Below, in pieces: positions 24,945 through 33,836 of a DNA stretch of 64,000 nt. Position 1 is the stretch's first letter; each line of letters starts with the position of its first letter. The DNA is from Actinomycetota bacterium (lineage in GTDB: Bacteria > Actinomycetota > Thermoleophilia > Gaiellales > F1-60-MAGs149): the NCBI GenBank assembly GCA_026392355.1, contig JAPLCF010000032.1, positions 62,001 to 126,000 on the forward strand, given 5' to 3'. Under the pieces are notes generated by a model, which searched no databases, was not told where the DNA came from, and worked only from the letters and a program-made list of their open reading frames with translations. The position numbers and the translations under genes are program-made.

Positions 24945-26378
24945 GTGAGCACCCGGGTCATTGCGCGGCGCTACACGTTGGAGGTGCCCGAGCCAGCAGC
25001 GCCCGGATGCACCGTCTGGCGAGGGCGCGATTCGACCAATGGGGGCGCCGTCGTGGTGTCACTGCTCGACGAGCATCCGGAGGCCGACACCACGCTGAAC
25101 GCGCTGGTGGCCGTTCGCCATCCCGCGTTACCGGTCGTGCTCGATCATGGCGTCGATGGCGTTACGCGCTACGTCGTCACCCCAGCACGGACGGGCCAGT
25201 CGGCGCGTGCGCGACTGCTGGTGGGCGGTCCGCTGGCTGCGGCCGACGCAGCGGAGGTTGCGGCGGAGATCGCCGATGCGCTGGCGGCACTGCATGCGCG
25301 CGGCCTTGTGCAGGGACAACTCAACCTCGATCGCATCGTGGCCGACGAGTCCGGACCGCTGCGGCTTGAGGATCTCGCGACGGGCTCGCTCGCCCGACCC
25401 GCCGATCAGCCCGACGATGATCTCCGGCAACTCGCAGCGATTCTGCGCGACCTGCTGGGGCTGCCGGTCGATGCCAACCCGCTCGAGGTTGAGGGCATTC
25501 CGCCTCGCCTCGCCGGGCTCTTGCAGAGCCTCGCCTCCTTCACCCCACCGCCCGCGAGCGACGCCCGTGATGCGCTACGGCGCATTGCGCGCGAGGAAAC
25601 ACCTGAGTGGGAGCCGTTCGCCGCGGACGCTGCCCCGGCTCCGGCGGGTCCGGTGCTCAGCGGTCTCGACGAGGGGCCTGCTCCGACCCGCAATCGTGGG
25701 CTCAAGCTCGTGGTCGGCGCACTCGTGATCATCGTGATCGTGCTTGCTGCCATCGTCATCGTCGATCGTCGAGATGCTGATCAGCGTGCGGCGCAGACGG
25801 CCCTGCCCGGACCGATCTCCTACGTCACGGAGACCAGCGACACCGGCACGAGCGAGGGCGCCACGATCACCGAGACGACGACGACTGAGCCGCAGCCCGT
25901 GGGCCCCAATCGCACTCCGAGGGCTCTGCGCATCGCATCAGTCACGGCCCTCGACCCAACTGGCGACAACACAGAGAACAATGACCAGGTGCGCCTCGCG
26001 ATCGACGGGTCGCCGACGACGGGCTGGTCGACCGAGATCTACAAGGAAGGCGTGATCGAGAAGAAGCGCGGCGTTGGTCTCTCGCTGCACCTTGCCGTTC
26101 CCAGTCGCGTACGGCGCCTGGCCATTACGAGCGCGCCCGTGGGCGCCACCGTCGTGATCTACGGCGTGCGCGGCGCGGTGCCTGCGAAGGCCCCACGCGA
26201 CTGGATTCAGCTCACCGACCCGAAAGAGCTCAAGCGCGCCACCTCGGTGATCCCCATCCGTCGTGCCGCGCCACTGACCGACGTCCTGATCTGGATTACG
26301 GGCCTGCCGCCGGTCAAGGGCGGCTACGCCGTGGCGTTCAACACCATCCGTCTGACGGGCGTCCCCACCGGCGCCTGA
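24945..26378 (+). CDS. membrane pseudokinase with extracellular discoidin-like domain (Rv3910 tail-like)
   Basis: 477 residues. Residues 1-215 follow the Ser/Thr kinase layout but lack catalytic groups. No VAxK lysine is present in the AVVVSL strand, HRD is replaced by QLN in GQLNLDRIV (124-132), and DFG is LED (141-143). A membrane helix spans 253-273. Residues about 320-477 form a galactose-binding/F5-8C-like domain ([22 protein letters not shown]). The same order of pseudokinase, helix and discoidin fold ends mycobacterial Rv3910, where the phosphorylated pseudokinase recruits FhaA to MurJ. Here it stands alone, converging on a cluster with PknB and FhaA. Role in regulating peptidoglycan precursor export is inferred. 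Confidence 0.75.
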   Translation: MSTRVIARRYTLEVPEPAAPGCTVWRGRDSTNGGAVVVSLLDEHPEADTTLNALVAVRHPALPVVLDHGVDGVTRYVVTPARTGQSARARLLVGGPLAAADAAEVAAEIADALAALHARGLVQGQLNLDRIVADESGPLRLEDLATGSLARPADQPDDDLRQLAAILRDLLGLPVDANPLEVEGIPPRLAGLLQSLASFTPPPASDARDALRRIAREETPEWEPFAADAAPAPAGPVLSGLDEGPAPTRNRGLKLVVGALVIIVIVLAAIVIVDRRDADQRAAQTALPGPISYVTETSDTGTSEGATITETTTTEPQPVGPNRTPRALRIASVTALDPTGDNTENNDQVRLAIDGSPTTGWSTEIYKEGVIEKKRGVGLSLHLAVPSRVRRLAITSAPVGATVVIYGVRGAVPAKAPRDWIQLTDPKELKRATSVIPIRRAAPLTDVLIWITGLPPVKGGYAVAFNTIRLTGVPTGA

Positions 26379-26470
26379 GTGCGCGTGTGGACAGTTTGGA
26401 TCCGGATCCAAACTGTCCCAACGCGTGGACAGAATGGATCCGGATCCAAACTGTCCACACGCGCACTCAG
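26375..26470. terminator. 96-bp nested palindrome spanning two convergent stop codons
   Basis: Outer arms of 37 bp pair without mismatch (26375-26411 with 26434-26470), then after two mismatches six more pairs follow. Each arm contains the TGA stop of its gene (26376-26378 and complement of 26467-26469). Within the left arm lies a 30-bp perfect palindrome centred on GGATCC-GGATCC; the right arm holds a near copy with two changes. A bidirectional terminator is the simplest role; an inserted hairpin element or protein-bound cruciform is possible. The symmetry is direct observation. Confidence 0.85.
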
Positions 26471-27468
26471 CGAAGCAGGCCGGCGTTGCGCGCGTGGCGC
26501 TCGACAGCCAGCTCGACTAGACGCGTCAGCAGGTCGGCGTAGGCGATCCCGCTCGCCTCGAACATGCGGGCGTAGTAGCTGGTCGCGGTGAAGCCCGGAA
26601 TGGCGTTGATCTCGTTGAGGACGAGGCGGCCCGAGTCGGTGTAGAAGAAGTCGACGCGGGCCATGCCGTGGCAGTCGCAGACCGTGAAGGCGTGCGCGGC
26701 GATGGCGCGCTGGCGTTCACTCACCTCGTCCGGGATGTCTGCAGGGACGACGAGGGCGGAGCCGCCCGCCGCGTACTTTGCTTCGTAGTCGTACCACTCG
26801 GCCTCGAACGTAATCTCGCCGACGACCGACACCGTCAGCGCGGGGGGCAGACCGAGCACGCTGCACTCGACCTCCTTGCCGACCAGCAGCTCTTCGACCA
26901 GCACCTTGTCGTCGTGGGCGAGCGCCAGGTCGAGTGCGCCATCGAGCTCGTCGGCCGAGCCAACGCGCGAGATGCCGACGCTCGAGCCGAGACGAGCCGG
27001 CTTGACGAAGACGGGGAAGCCGAGGTCGGCCTCGATGCGCGCGCGCACGGCGCCACGGTTGTCGTCGGGGCCGACCAAGACCTCGCGCGCAACGTCGATG
27101 CCGGCATCACGCAGCGCGGCCTTGCAGCGCTCCTTGTCCATCGTCAGCGCGGCGCCGAGCACGCCGGAGCCGACGTACGCCACGTCGAGCATCTCGAGCA
27201 GCCCCTGCACCGTGCCGTCCTCGCCGAAGGGGCCGTGCAGCACGGGGAACACCACATCGCAGCCGAGCGGACCGCCCTGGCCAGGCGTGACGGAGACGAC
27301 AGCGCCGTCGGCAGTCGTCCAGACGCCATCACGCGAGATCGTGATGCGCACGACCTCGAAGCGCGAGGGATCGAGTCCTGCGGCAACGCTCTCCGCCGAG
27401 CGGAGCGACACGTCGTGCTCCGAGGAGCGGCCGCCGCCCAGCACGGCGACGCGCAGGCGCTCGGCCAC
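26467..27468 (-). CDS. ddl: D-alanine--D-alanine ligase
   Basis: 333 residues, ATP-grasp enzyme making the D-Ala-D-Ala dipeptide for peptidoglycan. Family blocks: GGRSSEHDVSLRSAESV near the N-terminus, PVLHGPFGEDGTVQG, KPARLGSSVGISRV, EELLVGKEVECSVLG, and the Mg/ATP motif VLNEINAIPGFT near the C-terminus. The GTG start overlaps the pknB stop by one base, so ddl is the last gene of the cell-wall kinase cluster, an addition compared with the mycobacterial arrangement. Its stop lies inside the 96-bp palindrome. Confidence 0.95.
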   Translation of the reverse strand: MAERLRVAVLGGGRSSEHDVSLRSAESVAAGLDPSRFEVVRITISRDGVWTTADGAVVSVTPGQGGPLGCDVVFPVLHGPFGEDGTVQGLLEMLDVAYVGSGVLGAALTMDKERCKAALRDAGIDVAREVLVGPDDNRGAVRARIEADLGFPVFVKPARLGSSVGISRVGSADELDGALDLALAHDDKVLVEELLVGKEVECSVLGLPPALTVSVVGEITFEAEWYDYEAKYAAGGSALVVPADIPDEVSERQRAIAAHAFTVCDCHGMARVDFFYTDSGRLVLNEINAIPGFTATSYYARMFEASGIAYADLLTRLVELAVERHARNAGLLR

Positions 27469-29402
27469 TAGGTCGTCGACCCCGTGTAACGGCCAACAAC
27501 GATCGTGACCGTGGAGCCCTGCGGCTTCTGCGAGTTACCGGCCGGGTTCTGCGAGATCACGATGCCGTCCTGGGCCGGATCGCTCGTGGCCTGCTCGGTG
27601 GTGTTGGGTACGAAGCCCGCATTCGTGAGCGCACCCTCCGCATTGCTCCGCGACTGGTTGATAACGCTGGGGACGGCAATCGTCGCCGGGCCCTTCGAGA
27701 TAACGACGTTGACGGCAATCCCGGTCGGGACGCTGGTGCCCGCGGCGGGATCCTGGCTGATCACCTGACCGACCGGTGCGGCGTCGTTGGCCTCGCTCTG
27801 CGCGCCAAGCACCAGACCCGCCGCGATCAGGGCGTTCTGGGCGTTATTGATGTCCATCTTCGTGATGTTCGGCACCGTGGCGGCCTGCGTACCGGTGGAA
27901 ACCGTCAGCGTGACGGTCGATCCCGGCTTCACCTGCACGCCGGCGGATGGCGCCTGCGCAATGACGTTCCCCTCCGCGACGCTGTCGGAGGAGTCCTCGA
28001 CGGTCGTAACGAGCAGACCGAGCGCCTCGAGCTGGGCCGTGGCATCGCCGATCGCAGAGCCCTGCACGCTCGGCACGTCCACGAGATTGGGGCCCGACGA
28101 GACCTGGAGCTCGATCGTGGTCCCCGTTGGCACCTTGCCGCCGGCATTCGGGCGCATCGCAATGACCTGCCCCTCCGGGACATCGGCCGACGCCTGCTGG
28201 GTGATCAGCACGGCGAACCCGAGATCCTTCAGCACCGTAGTGGCGTCGGCCTGCTTCTGACCGACGACGTTCGGGATCTCCACGAGCGCGCTGGATGTCG
28301 ACGTGGTGGCCGAGGTGCTGCCGCCGCCATCCGAGCCACCGCGCAGCACGGCGAACGCCCCGACGGCGACCGCGAGCAGGAGGACGCCGAGGACGATGAG
28401 CAGGATCCAGAGCCGCTTGCGATTGGGATTGCCACCCCGGGGCGCCGTGGTGTCGCGCGGGGGCAGGGGCGGCGCGACCATCGTCTCGGCGGCCGGGGGC
28501 GGTGTCATCGGGCGCGTCATCGCGAGCGTGGCGGCACCGATCACGGCGGTCTCGTCGCTGATCGGCAGGCCCTGACGAACCCGGTCGAGCTCGATGCCCA
28601 TCTCGTCGGCGCTCTGGTACCGCTCGCGCGGATCCTTGGCGAGCGCGCGCATGACCACAGACTCGAGTGCGACGGGCACCAGCGGGTTGCGGTCGGTCAG
28701 CGGCTCGGGCGCCTCCTGCACGTGGCGCATCGCGACGTTGACGGCGGTATCGCCCTCGAACGGCACGCGTCCGGACAACATCTCGTAGAGCACGATGCCA
28801 AGCGAGTAGAGGTCGGCCGGTGGTCCGACGGTGAGGCCACGAGCCTGCTCGGGCGCGAGGTACTGCGCCGTGCCGACGATCGACCCGGCTTCGGTCATCT
28901 CGGTGTCGCCACCGGCGCTGGCGATGCCGAAGTCGGCGACCTTCACCTTGCCGTCCGGCTGCATCAGGATGTTCTGCGGCTTGACGTCGCGGTGGATTAC
29001 GCCCTGCTGATGCGCGACGCGCAGCGCCGCGAGGATCTGCAGCGCGATCGTGATCGCACGGCGTGGCTCGAGCGGCGACTCGCGACGGATCAGGTCCTTC
29101 AGCGTCTCGCCCTCAACGTACTCCTGGACGATGAACGACATCCCGCCTTGCGACTGGTCGTAGACCTGGACGATGTTCGGGTGGTTGAGGCGCGCGGCGG
29201 CGCGTGCCTCGCGCTGGAACCGCTCGATGAAATGCGGGTCGTCGCTATGGCGGTCGGCAAGCACCTTGATCGCGACCTCACGGTGCAGCGACTCGTCTTG
29301 CGCCAAGAACACGCGCGCCATTCCGCCCTGGCCGAGGCGGCGGATGATGCGGTAGCGGCCTGCGAAGAGCGCGCCGTCAGAGGTGTCCATGGGTGTCGTC
29401 AT
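27468..29402 (-). CDS. pknB: PASTA-domain Ser/Thr protein kinase PknB
   Basis: 644 residues from the ATG at 29400-29402. Kinase domain 16-278 with glycine loop GQGGMA, K46 (VAIKVL), H137-R-D139 (HRDVKPQN), DFG 157-159 and a TEAGSIVGTAQYLAPEQ activation loop with TxxGT-like phospho-sites. A Pro-rich juxtamembrane segment and a helix at 331-353 lead to four PASTA repeats (about 374-438, 440-507, 508-575, 576-644) that in homologues bind muropeptides and lipid II. It regulates cell-wall synthesis and division. The gene follows pbpA by 22 bp. An alternative Met is four codons downstream. Confidence 0.96.
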   Translation of the reverse strand: MTTPMDTSDGALFAGRYRIIRRLGQGGMARVFLAQDESLHREVAIKVLADRHSDDPHFIERFQREARAAARLNHPNIVQVYDQSQGGMSFIVQEYVEGETLKDLIRRESPLEPRRAITIALQILAALRVAHQQGVIHRDVKPQNILMQPDGKVKVADFGIASAGGDTEMTEAGSIVGTAQYLAPEQARGLTVGPPADLYSLGIVLYEMLSGRVPFEGDTAVNVAMRHVQEAPEPLTDRNPLVPVALESVVMRALAKDPRERYQSADEMGIELDRVRQGLPISDETAVIGAATLAMTRPMTPPPAAETMVAPPLPPRDTTAPRGGNPNRKRLWILLIVLGVLLLAVAVGAFAVLRGGSDGGGSTSATTSTSSALVEIPNVVGQKQADATTVLKDLGFAVLITQQASADVPEGQVIAMRPNAGGKVPTGTTIELQVSSGPNLVDVPSVQGSAIGDATAQLEALGLLVTTVEDSSDSVAEGNVIAQAPSAGVQVKPGSTVTLTVSTGTQAATVPNITKMDINNAQNALIAAGLVLGAQSEANDAAPVGQVISQDPAAGTSVPTGIAVNVVISKGPATIAVPSVINQSRSNAEGALTNAGFVPNTTEQATSDPAQDGIVISQNPAGNSQKPQGSTVTIVVGRYTGSTT

Positions 29403-29424
29403 GCGGTGCTCCGAGCGGATTGTC

Positions 29425-30867
29425 TCACGATGCTGGCTCCGTGAGCGCCCGTAGGACGCTTGCGGCGATCGGCGCGGCCACATCGCCGCCTGTTCCATCC
29501 GTGTTCTCGACCAACACAGCGAAGGCAAAGCGGGGTGCTTTGGCAGGAGCAAAGCCGATAAACCACGCGTCGTTCTTGCCGTCCTTGCCGGTCTCGGCCG
29601 TGCCCGTCTTGCCCGCCACATCCAGCCCGGCGACGTTCGCCGCTGCGCCGGTGCCGTCATCGACGACGTCCTTCATCAACTGCCGCAGGATGGCCGCCGT
29701 CTCGGTGGTCATTGCCCGGCCCAGGTAGACAGGCTGTGGGCGGCGGACGACGGAGCCGTCGGGAGCGCGTACCTCTTGTACGGGTTGGGGCTCGACGATC
29801 TGACCGCCGTTGGCGACGGCCACCGCGACCTCGGCCATCTGGAGCGGCGTGGCGAGGAGGCGCTCCTGGCCGATCGCGAGCCGCGCGACGTCGACGGGCG
29901 TGTCGAACGGCACCAGGTTGCCGCGCCGGTTGAAGATGCCCGACGGCAGCGTCTGCTCCGGCGGATAGTCCCAGGGGAAGCGCTTGAAGAAGCCGAAGTC
30001 CTTCATCGTGTCCTCGAGCTGCTCCTGGCCGAGCGTCATGCCGACCTCCGCGAACGTGGTGTTGATCGAGTGGACGAGGGCATAGGCGAAGTCGTGCGGG
30101 CCGTAGGCACGGCCGCGGAAGTTGCAGAGCTCCTGTCCGCCGGTCTGAATGCAGGCCGGGCCGGGGAACTGCTGGTCGACCGTGACGGCCTCGTTGTCGA
30201 GTGCGCTGGCGGCCGTGACGACCTTGAAGGTCGAGCCGGGGGGATAGAGCCCCTGCGTCGCGCGGTTGAGCAGCGGCGACGCCGGATCGGCCAGCGCCTT
30301 CTCGAGGCCGGTGTTGGGGTTGAACGTTGGTGTCGAGGCCATCACCAGCAGGCCGCCGGTGCTCGGGTCCATCACCACGACGCTGCCACGAGCCTGCAGG
30401 TTTTCCAGCTCATCCATCGCCGCCTGCTGGCCCGCGGCAGAGAGGCGGAGGATCACGTCGTCGCCGCGCACCGTGTCGCCCTTCATGCGGTCAAAGGCGT
30501 TCTGAATACCCGCGAGGTCGCTGGTGCTCCCGGACAGCTCGGGATCGAGCGAGCGCTCGAGACCGGAACGCCCGGCGAGCAGGGAGGAGTAGCCGACCAG
30601 CTGCGCGGCGAGTCCGCCCTCGGGATACGTGCGCGAGTAGACCGTGCGACCGTCGAGCTTGCCGGGCGTTGACTCCGCCAGCACGACGCCATCGGCCGTG
30701 ACGATCGAGCCACGATCGACGGCGAGGTCGCGATAGACCATCCGCACGTTGGCCTGGCGTGCCTCGAGAGAACCGCGCGCCCAGACCTGCCAGTACGTCG
30801 TCATCGCGATCAGCGCCAGCAGCGCCACCGTCGAGGCGATGAACAGATTCGAGATGCGGCGATTCAT
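29425..30867 (-). CDS. pbpA: class B penicillin-binding protein (PbpA-like transpeptidase)
   Basis: 480 residues. N-terminal membrane anchor at about 7-27, PBP dimer-type region with LAVDRGSIVTADG, then the transpeptidase domain with S212-TFK, S267-IN and K420-TGT. It crosslinks peptidoglycan as the partner of the RodA/FtsW glycosyltransferase encoded just upstream. At 480 residues it matches mycobacterial PbpA. The ATG overlaps the rodA stop by 4 bp. Likely a PknB substrate, by homology only. Confidence 0.95.
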   Translation of the reverse strand: MNRRISNLFIASTVALLALIAMTTYWQVWARGSLEARQANVRMVYRDLAVDRGSIVTADGVVLAESTPGKLDGRTVYSRTYPEGGLAAQLVGYSSLLAGRSGLERSLDPELSGSTSDLAGIQNAFDRMKGDTVRGDDVILRLSAAGQQAAMDELENLQARGSVVVMDPSTGGLLVMASTPTFNPNTGLEKALADPASPLLNRATQGLYPPGSTFKVVTAASALDNEAVTVDQQFPGPACIQTGGQELCNFRGRAYGPHDFAYALVHSINTTFAEVGMTLGQEQLEDTMKDFGFFKRFPWDYPPEQTLPSGIFNRRGNLVPFDTPVDVARLAIGQERLLATPLQMAEVAVAVANGGQIVEPQPVQEVRAPDGSVVRRPQPVYLGRAMTTETAAILRQLMKDVVDDGTGAAANVAGLDVAGKTGTAETGKDGKNDAWFIGFAPAKAPRFAFAVLVENTDGTGGDVAAPIAASVLRALTEPAS

Positions 30868-32177
30868 AGGGGTCGCTCGCGATTGGCGCGTTGGGAGATG
30901 CAGAGCAGGAGCCCGGCGATCGCGAAGTTCGCCGTCACGCTCGACCCACCGTACGAGACGAACGGCAGCGTCAGGCCCGTCAGCGGCAGCAGCCGGATGA
31001 CGCCGCCGACGATCACGAAGACCTGGAAGGCAACCGCGGTGGCGAGGCCCGCGGCGAGCAGCTTGGAGAAACCGTCATCGGCGGCTGTCGCGATACGAAA
31101 GCCGCGCCAGGACAGCAGCAGGTAGAGCAGGATGACGGCGATGGCGCCGACCAGGCCCATCTCATTCGCGATCACGGAGTAGATGAAGTCGGTCTGGGCG
31201 TACGGGATGATCGTGCCGCCGGTGTCGTTGAGGATCAGGCCGCGCCCAAAGCCCGCGCCCAAGACGCCACCGTCGGCGATCGTGTAGATCGACTGTGCGA
31301 TCTGGTAGCCGCTCGTCTGCTCGACGGCCCACGGATCGAGCCAGCCTTCGATGCGCGACTGCACGTGCGATGTCAGCTGCACGGCGCCGAGGGCTCCCAG
31401 CGCGAACACGCCGAGCCCCGCGCCGACGTACAGCAGCCGGCCCGTCGCGATGTAGATCATCGCCAGGGCGATCACGAAGAACAGGAGTGACGTACCGAGG
31501 TCGTTCATCGCGACGAGGAGCACGAGCGAGATGCCGCAGAGCAGCAGCAGCGGCAGCGCATGGCGGAGGGCTGGGATGCCGATGCCGAGGAAGCGGCGGG
31601 TCGGTGCGGCCAGCACCTCGCGACGCTCGCGCAGGTAGCCGGCGAGGAAGATAACGAGCAGGATCTTGGCGAACTCGCCCGGCTGAATCTGGAGACCGCC
31701 GACACGGATCCACAGGCGGGCGCCGTTGACGGAGGCGCCGAGCGTGATCGTCAAGAGCAACAGGCCGACGGCCACTGCACCGCAGGTGTACTTGAGTTCT
31801 TCCAGTCGACGAATATCGCGAAAGGCGATCACGACGCCGACGAACAGCGCCAGTCCGAGCAGCATCCAGATGCCTTGATCACGTGCCAGCTGCGGCGAGA
31901 TCCGATAGATCTCGATCAGGCCGATGGCCGTCAGGACGGCGGTGATGGGCAGGACGTAGGGGTCGGCGTCGGGCAGCACGACGCGCACGACGATGTGGGC
32001 GGCGAAGTACGCGAAGGCGAACAGCAGCGCCGCGATGATCGGCGACGAGGAGAACTCCTGAGCGCGTGCCAGTTGTACGGCTGCGAAGCCCGCGGTGGTA
32101 ATCACCACCGCCAGGCCGATCAGCCCGAGCTCGCGATTGCGGGTCGGCAGATCGAGCATGCCGCGTTCGGTGATCAC
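30864..32177 (-). CDS. rodA: RodA/FtsW-family SEDS peptidoglycan glycosyltransferase
   Basis: 437 residues from a GTG at 32175-32177 that overlaps the pstP stop (GTGA). About ten membrane helices. SEDS signatures include QPGEFAKILLVIFLAGYL, the NDLGTSLLFF helix, GYQIAQSIYTIADGGVLGAGFG, and IPYAQTDFIYSVIANEMGLVG. It polymerises lipid II into glycan strands and works with the coupled PbpA. An in-frame Met six codons in is an alternative start. The position between pstP and pbpA is the canonical actinobacterial one. Confidence 0.95.
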   Translation of the reverse strand: MITERGMLDLPTRNRELGLIGLAVVITTAGFAAVQLARAQEFSSSPIIAALLFAFAYFAAHIVVRVVLPDADPYVLPITAVLTAIGLIEIYRISPQLARDQGIWMLLGLALFVGVVIAFRDIRRLEELKYTCGAVAVGLLLLTITLGASVNGARLWIRVGGLQIQPGEFAKILLVIFLAGYLRERREVLAAPTRRFLGIGIPALRHALPLLLLCGISLVLLVAMNDLGTSLLFFVIALAMIYIATGRLLYVGAGLGVFALGALGAVQLTSHVQSRIEGWLDPWAVEQTSGYQIAQSIYTIADGGVLGAGFGRGLILNDTGGTIIPYAQTDFIYSVIANEMGLVGAIAVILLYLLLSWRGFRIATAADDGFSKLLAAGLATAVAFQVFVIVGGVIRLLPLTGLTLPFVSYGGSSVTANFAIAGLLLCISQRANRERPL

Positions 32178-33331
32178 TGCGCGCTCGGCGGCAGCCGGAG
32201 CCACGGCGACGAGGTGGTCAACTGGGTGATGCGCCCCTCGGCACTGTCAAGCGAGCCGATGCGCTGGTCGAGCAGCGCATCGCGCTCGCTCTCCGAGAGC
32301 GCGGCGGTCGGCACATCGGTGATCTTCACGGCGCGGTAGAGCGTGACGTCGGAGGTGAGCTCGATCGGCAGGCCCTGGTAGATCGCGACGCGTCCCTCGG
32401 GTGTGGCGCCAATGAAGTGCGCCCACTGCAGTCCGACCGCAACGGCGACTGCGACCACGATGCCGATCGCTGCGACGACTCCGATGAGCGCAAACACGCG
32501 GCCACGACCACGGTCTCGCTTGGCCGCCGTCCGATCGGCGGCGGATGCCTGTGGCGTATCAGCGGCCAGCGCTGTTGCCGGGAGGATCACGATCGCTGGG
32601 CGCTCTGGCTCCGTGTCCTCCTCGTGACGCGACCCGATCCGGAGCAGGACGGCGGTGATGTTGTCCTCACCACCGGCCCGGTTGGCCGCCATCACGAGTT
32701 GTTGCGCCAGGTGGTTCAGCTCGCCACCGCCACGCAGGATCCGTGACAGCTCGGCATCGCTGACCATGCCGGTCAGTCCGTCAGAACAGAGCAGAATCAG
32801 ATCGCCGGTCTCGACCGGGACGCGCAGGACGTCGACGTCGACGGTCTCATCTGCCCCGAGGGCGCGCGTGATGACCGAACGCTGGGGATGCCGCTCGGCC
32901 TCCTCTGGCGTGAGCGCACCGCGGCGGATCAGCTCGCCGACCAGGGAGTGATCGTCCGTCAGCTGGCGCAGCTGGCCGGCGCGCAGCACGTACGCGCGGG
33001 AGTCGCCGACGTGCGCGAGGACGAGCGCCTCGCCATCGATCATCGCGGCCGTGATCGTCGTGCCCATGCCGAGCAAGGAGGCATCGTTGCGCGAGGCAGA
33101 GTGGATGCGCAGGTTGACGTCCTCGATCGCCTGCGCCAACTCCTGCTCGCCACCCTGGAACCCATGCAACGCGGCGACGGCCATGGCGCTCGCGACCTCG
33201 CCGGCACGCGCGCCACCCATGCCATCGGCAACGGCAAAGACGGGGTCGGACAGGAGGAGTGCATCCTCGTTCGACTGGCGCAGTTGGCCGACATCGCTGC
33301 AGGCGCCGGCCTCGCGGATGACGAGCTTCAC
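32174..33331 (-). CDS. pstP: PP2C-type Ser/Thr phosphatase (PstP)
   Basis: 385 residues. PP2C catalytic domain 1-240 with metal-binding motifs SNEDALL, VADGMGG, GTTITAAMI, HVGDSRAYVL, LLCSDGLTGMVSD and GGEDNITAVLL. After a charged linker a membrane helix lies at about 285-307, followed by an extracytoplasmic domain of about 75 residues. It reverses phosphorylation by PknB on cell-wall targets. The start follows the fhaB stop by one base. The layout matches M. tuberculosis PstP but with a shorter outer domain. Confidence 0.95.
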   Translation of the reverse strand: MKLVIREAGACSDVGQLRQSNEDALLLSDPVFAVADGMGGARAGEVASAMAVAALHGFQGGEQELAQAIEDVNLRIHSASRNDASLLGMGTTITAAMIDGEALVLAHVGDSRAYVLRAGQLRQLTDDHSLVGELIRRGALTPEEAERHPQRSVITRALGADETVDVDVLRVPVETGDLILLCSDGLTGMVSDAELSRILRGGGELNHLAQQLVMAANRAGGEDNITAVLLRIGSRHEEDTEPERPAIVILPATALAADTPQASAADRTAAKRDRGRGRVFALIGVVAAIGIVVAVAVAVGLQWAHFIGATPEGRVAIYQGLPIELTSDVTLYRAVKITDVPTAALSESERDALLDQRIGSLDSAEGRITQLTTSSPWLRLPPSAQ

Positions 33332-33332
33332 G

Positions 33333-33833
33333 TCAGCTGCCCGGCTCGAAGATCATGCGCGTGGAACCGACCGCGACCTCATCGCCCGGCGAGAGGCGCG
33401 TTTCGATCGCGATGCGCTCGCCGTTGACGAACGTGCCGTTGGTGGAGCCGAGATCGACCACGGAGGTGGAAGTACCACGAACGCGCACGAGCGCGTGGCG
33501 TGCCGAGACGAAGCCATCGCCCTCGAGCATCGCTGCGGCGTGGGGGTCGCGGCCGATCAACACCTCGTGTTCCTCCAGCAGCACCGCTGCGCCTGCGGGT
33601 AGGACATCGCTCTCGACCACGAGCAGGCGGCCTGGCGGCACGGGTTCGGTGGCCACGGGCGCGCGCTGCTCGTCGGCTAGGGGCAGGTGTTCAAACCCCT
33701 GCCCTGGCCGGATGATCATGCTCTCCTGGGCGCCCCGGACATCACGGATGGCCGTGCGCGCAATGCGCCAGACGAACACATAGAGCAGGACCAGGACACC
33801 GATCCGCAGGACGAGGAGCGCCTGGTCAACCAC
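33333..33833 (-). CDS. fhaB: FHA-domain membrane protein (FhaB/FipA)
   Basis: 166 residues. An N-terminal helix (about 4-22) anchors the protein; the FHA domain in the C-terminal 100 residues carries HEVLIGRDPHA, SARHALV and STNGTFVNGE. FHA domains bind phosphothreonine; in mycobacteria FipA/FhaB links kinase signalling to division and oxidative stress. It lies three bases after fhaA and one base before pstP, within a coupled cluster. Confidence 0.93.
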   Translation of the reverse strand: MVDQALLVLRIGVLVLLYVFVWRIARTAIRDVRGAQESMIIRPGQGFEHLPLADEQRAPVATEPVPPGRLLVVESDVLPAGAAVLLEEHEVLIGRDPHAAAMLEGDGFVSARHALVRVRGTSTSVVDLGSTNGTFVNGERIAIETRLSPGDEVAVGSTRMIFEPGS

Positions 33834-33836
33834 GGC

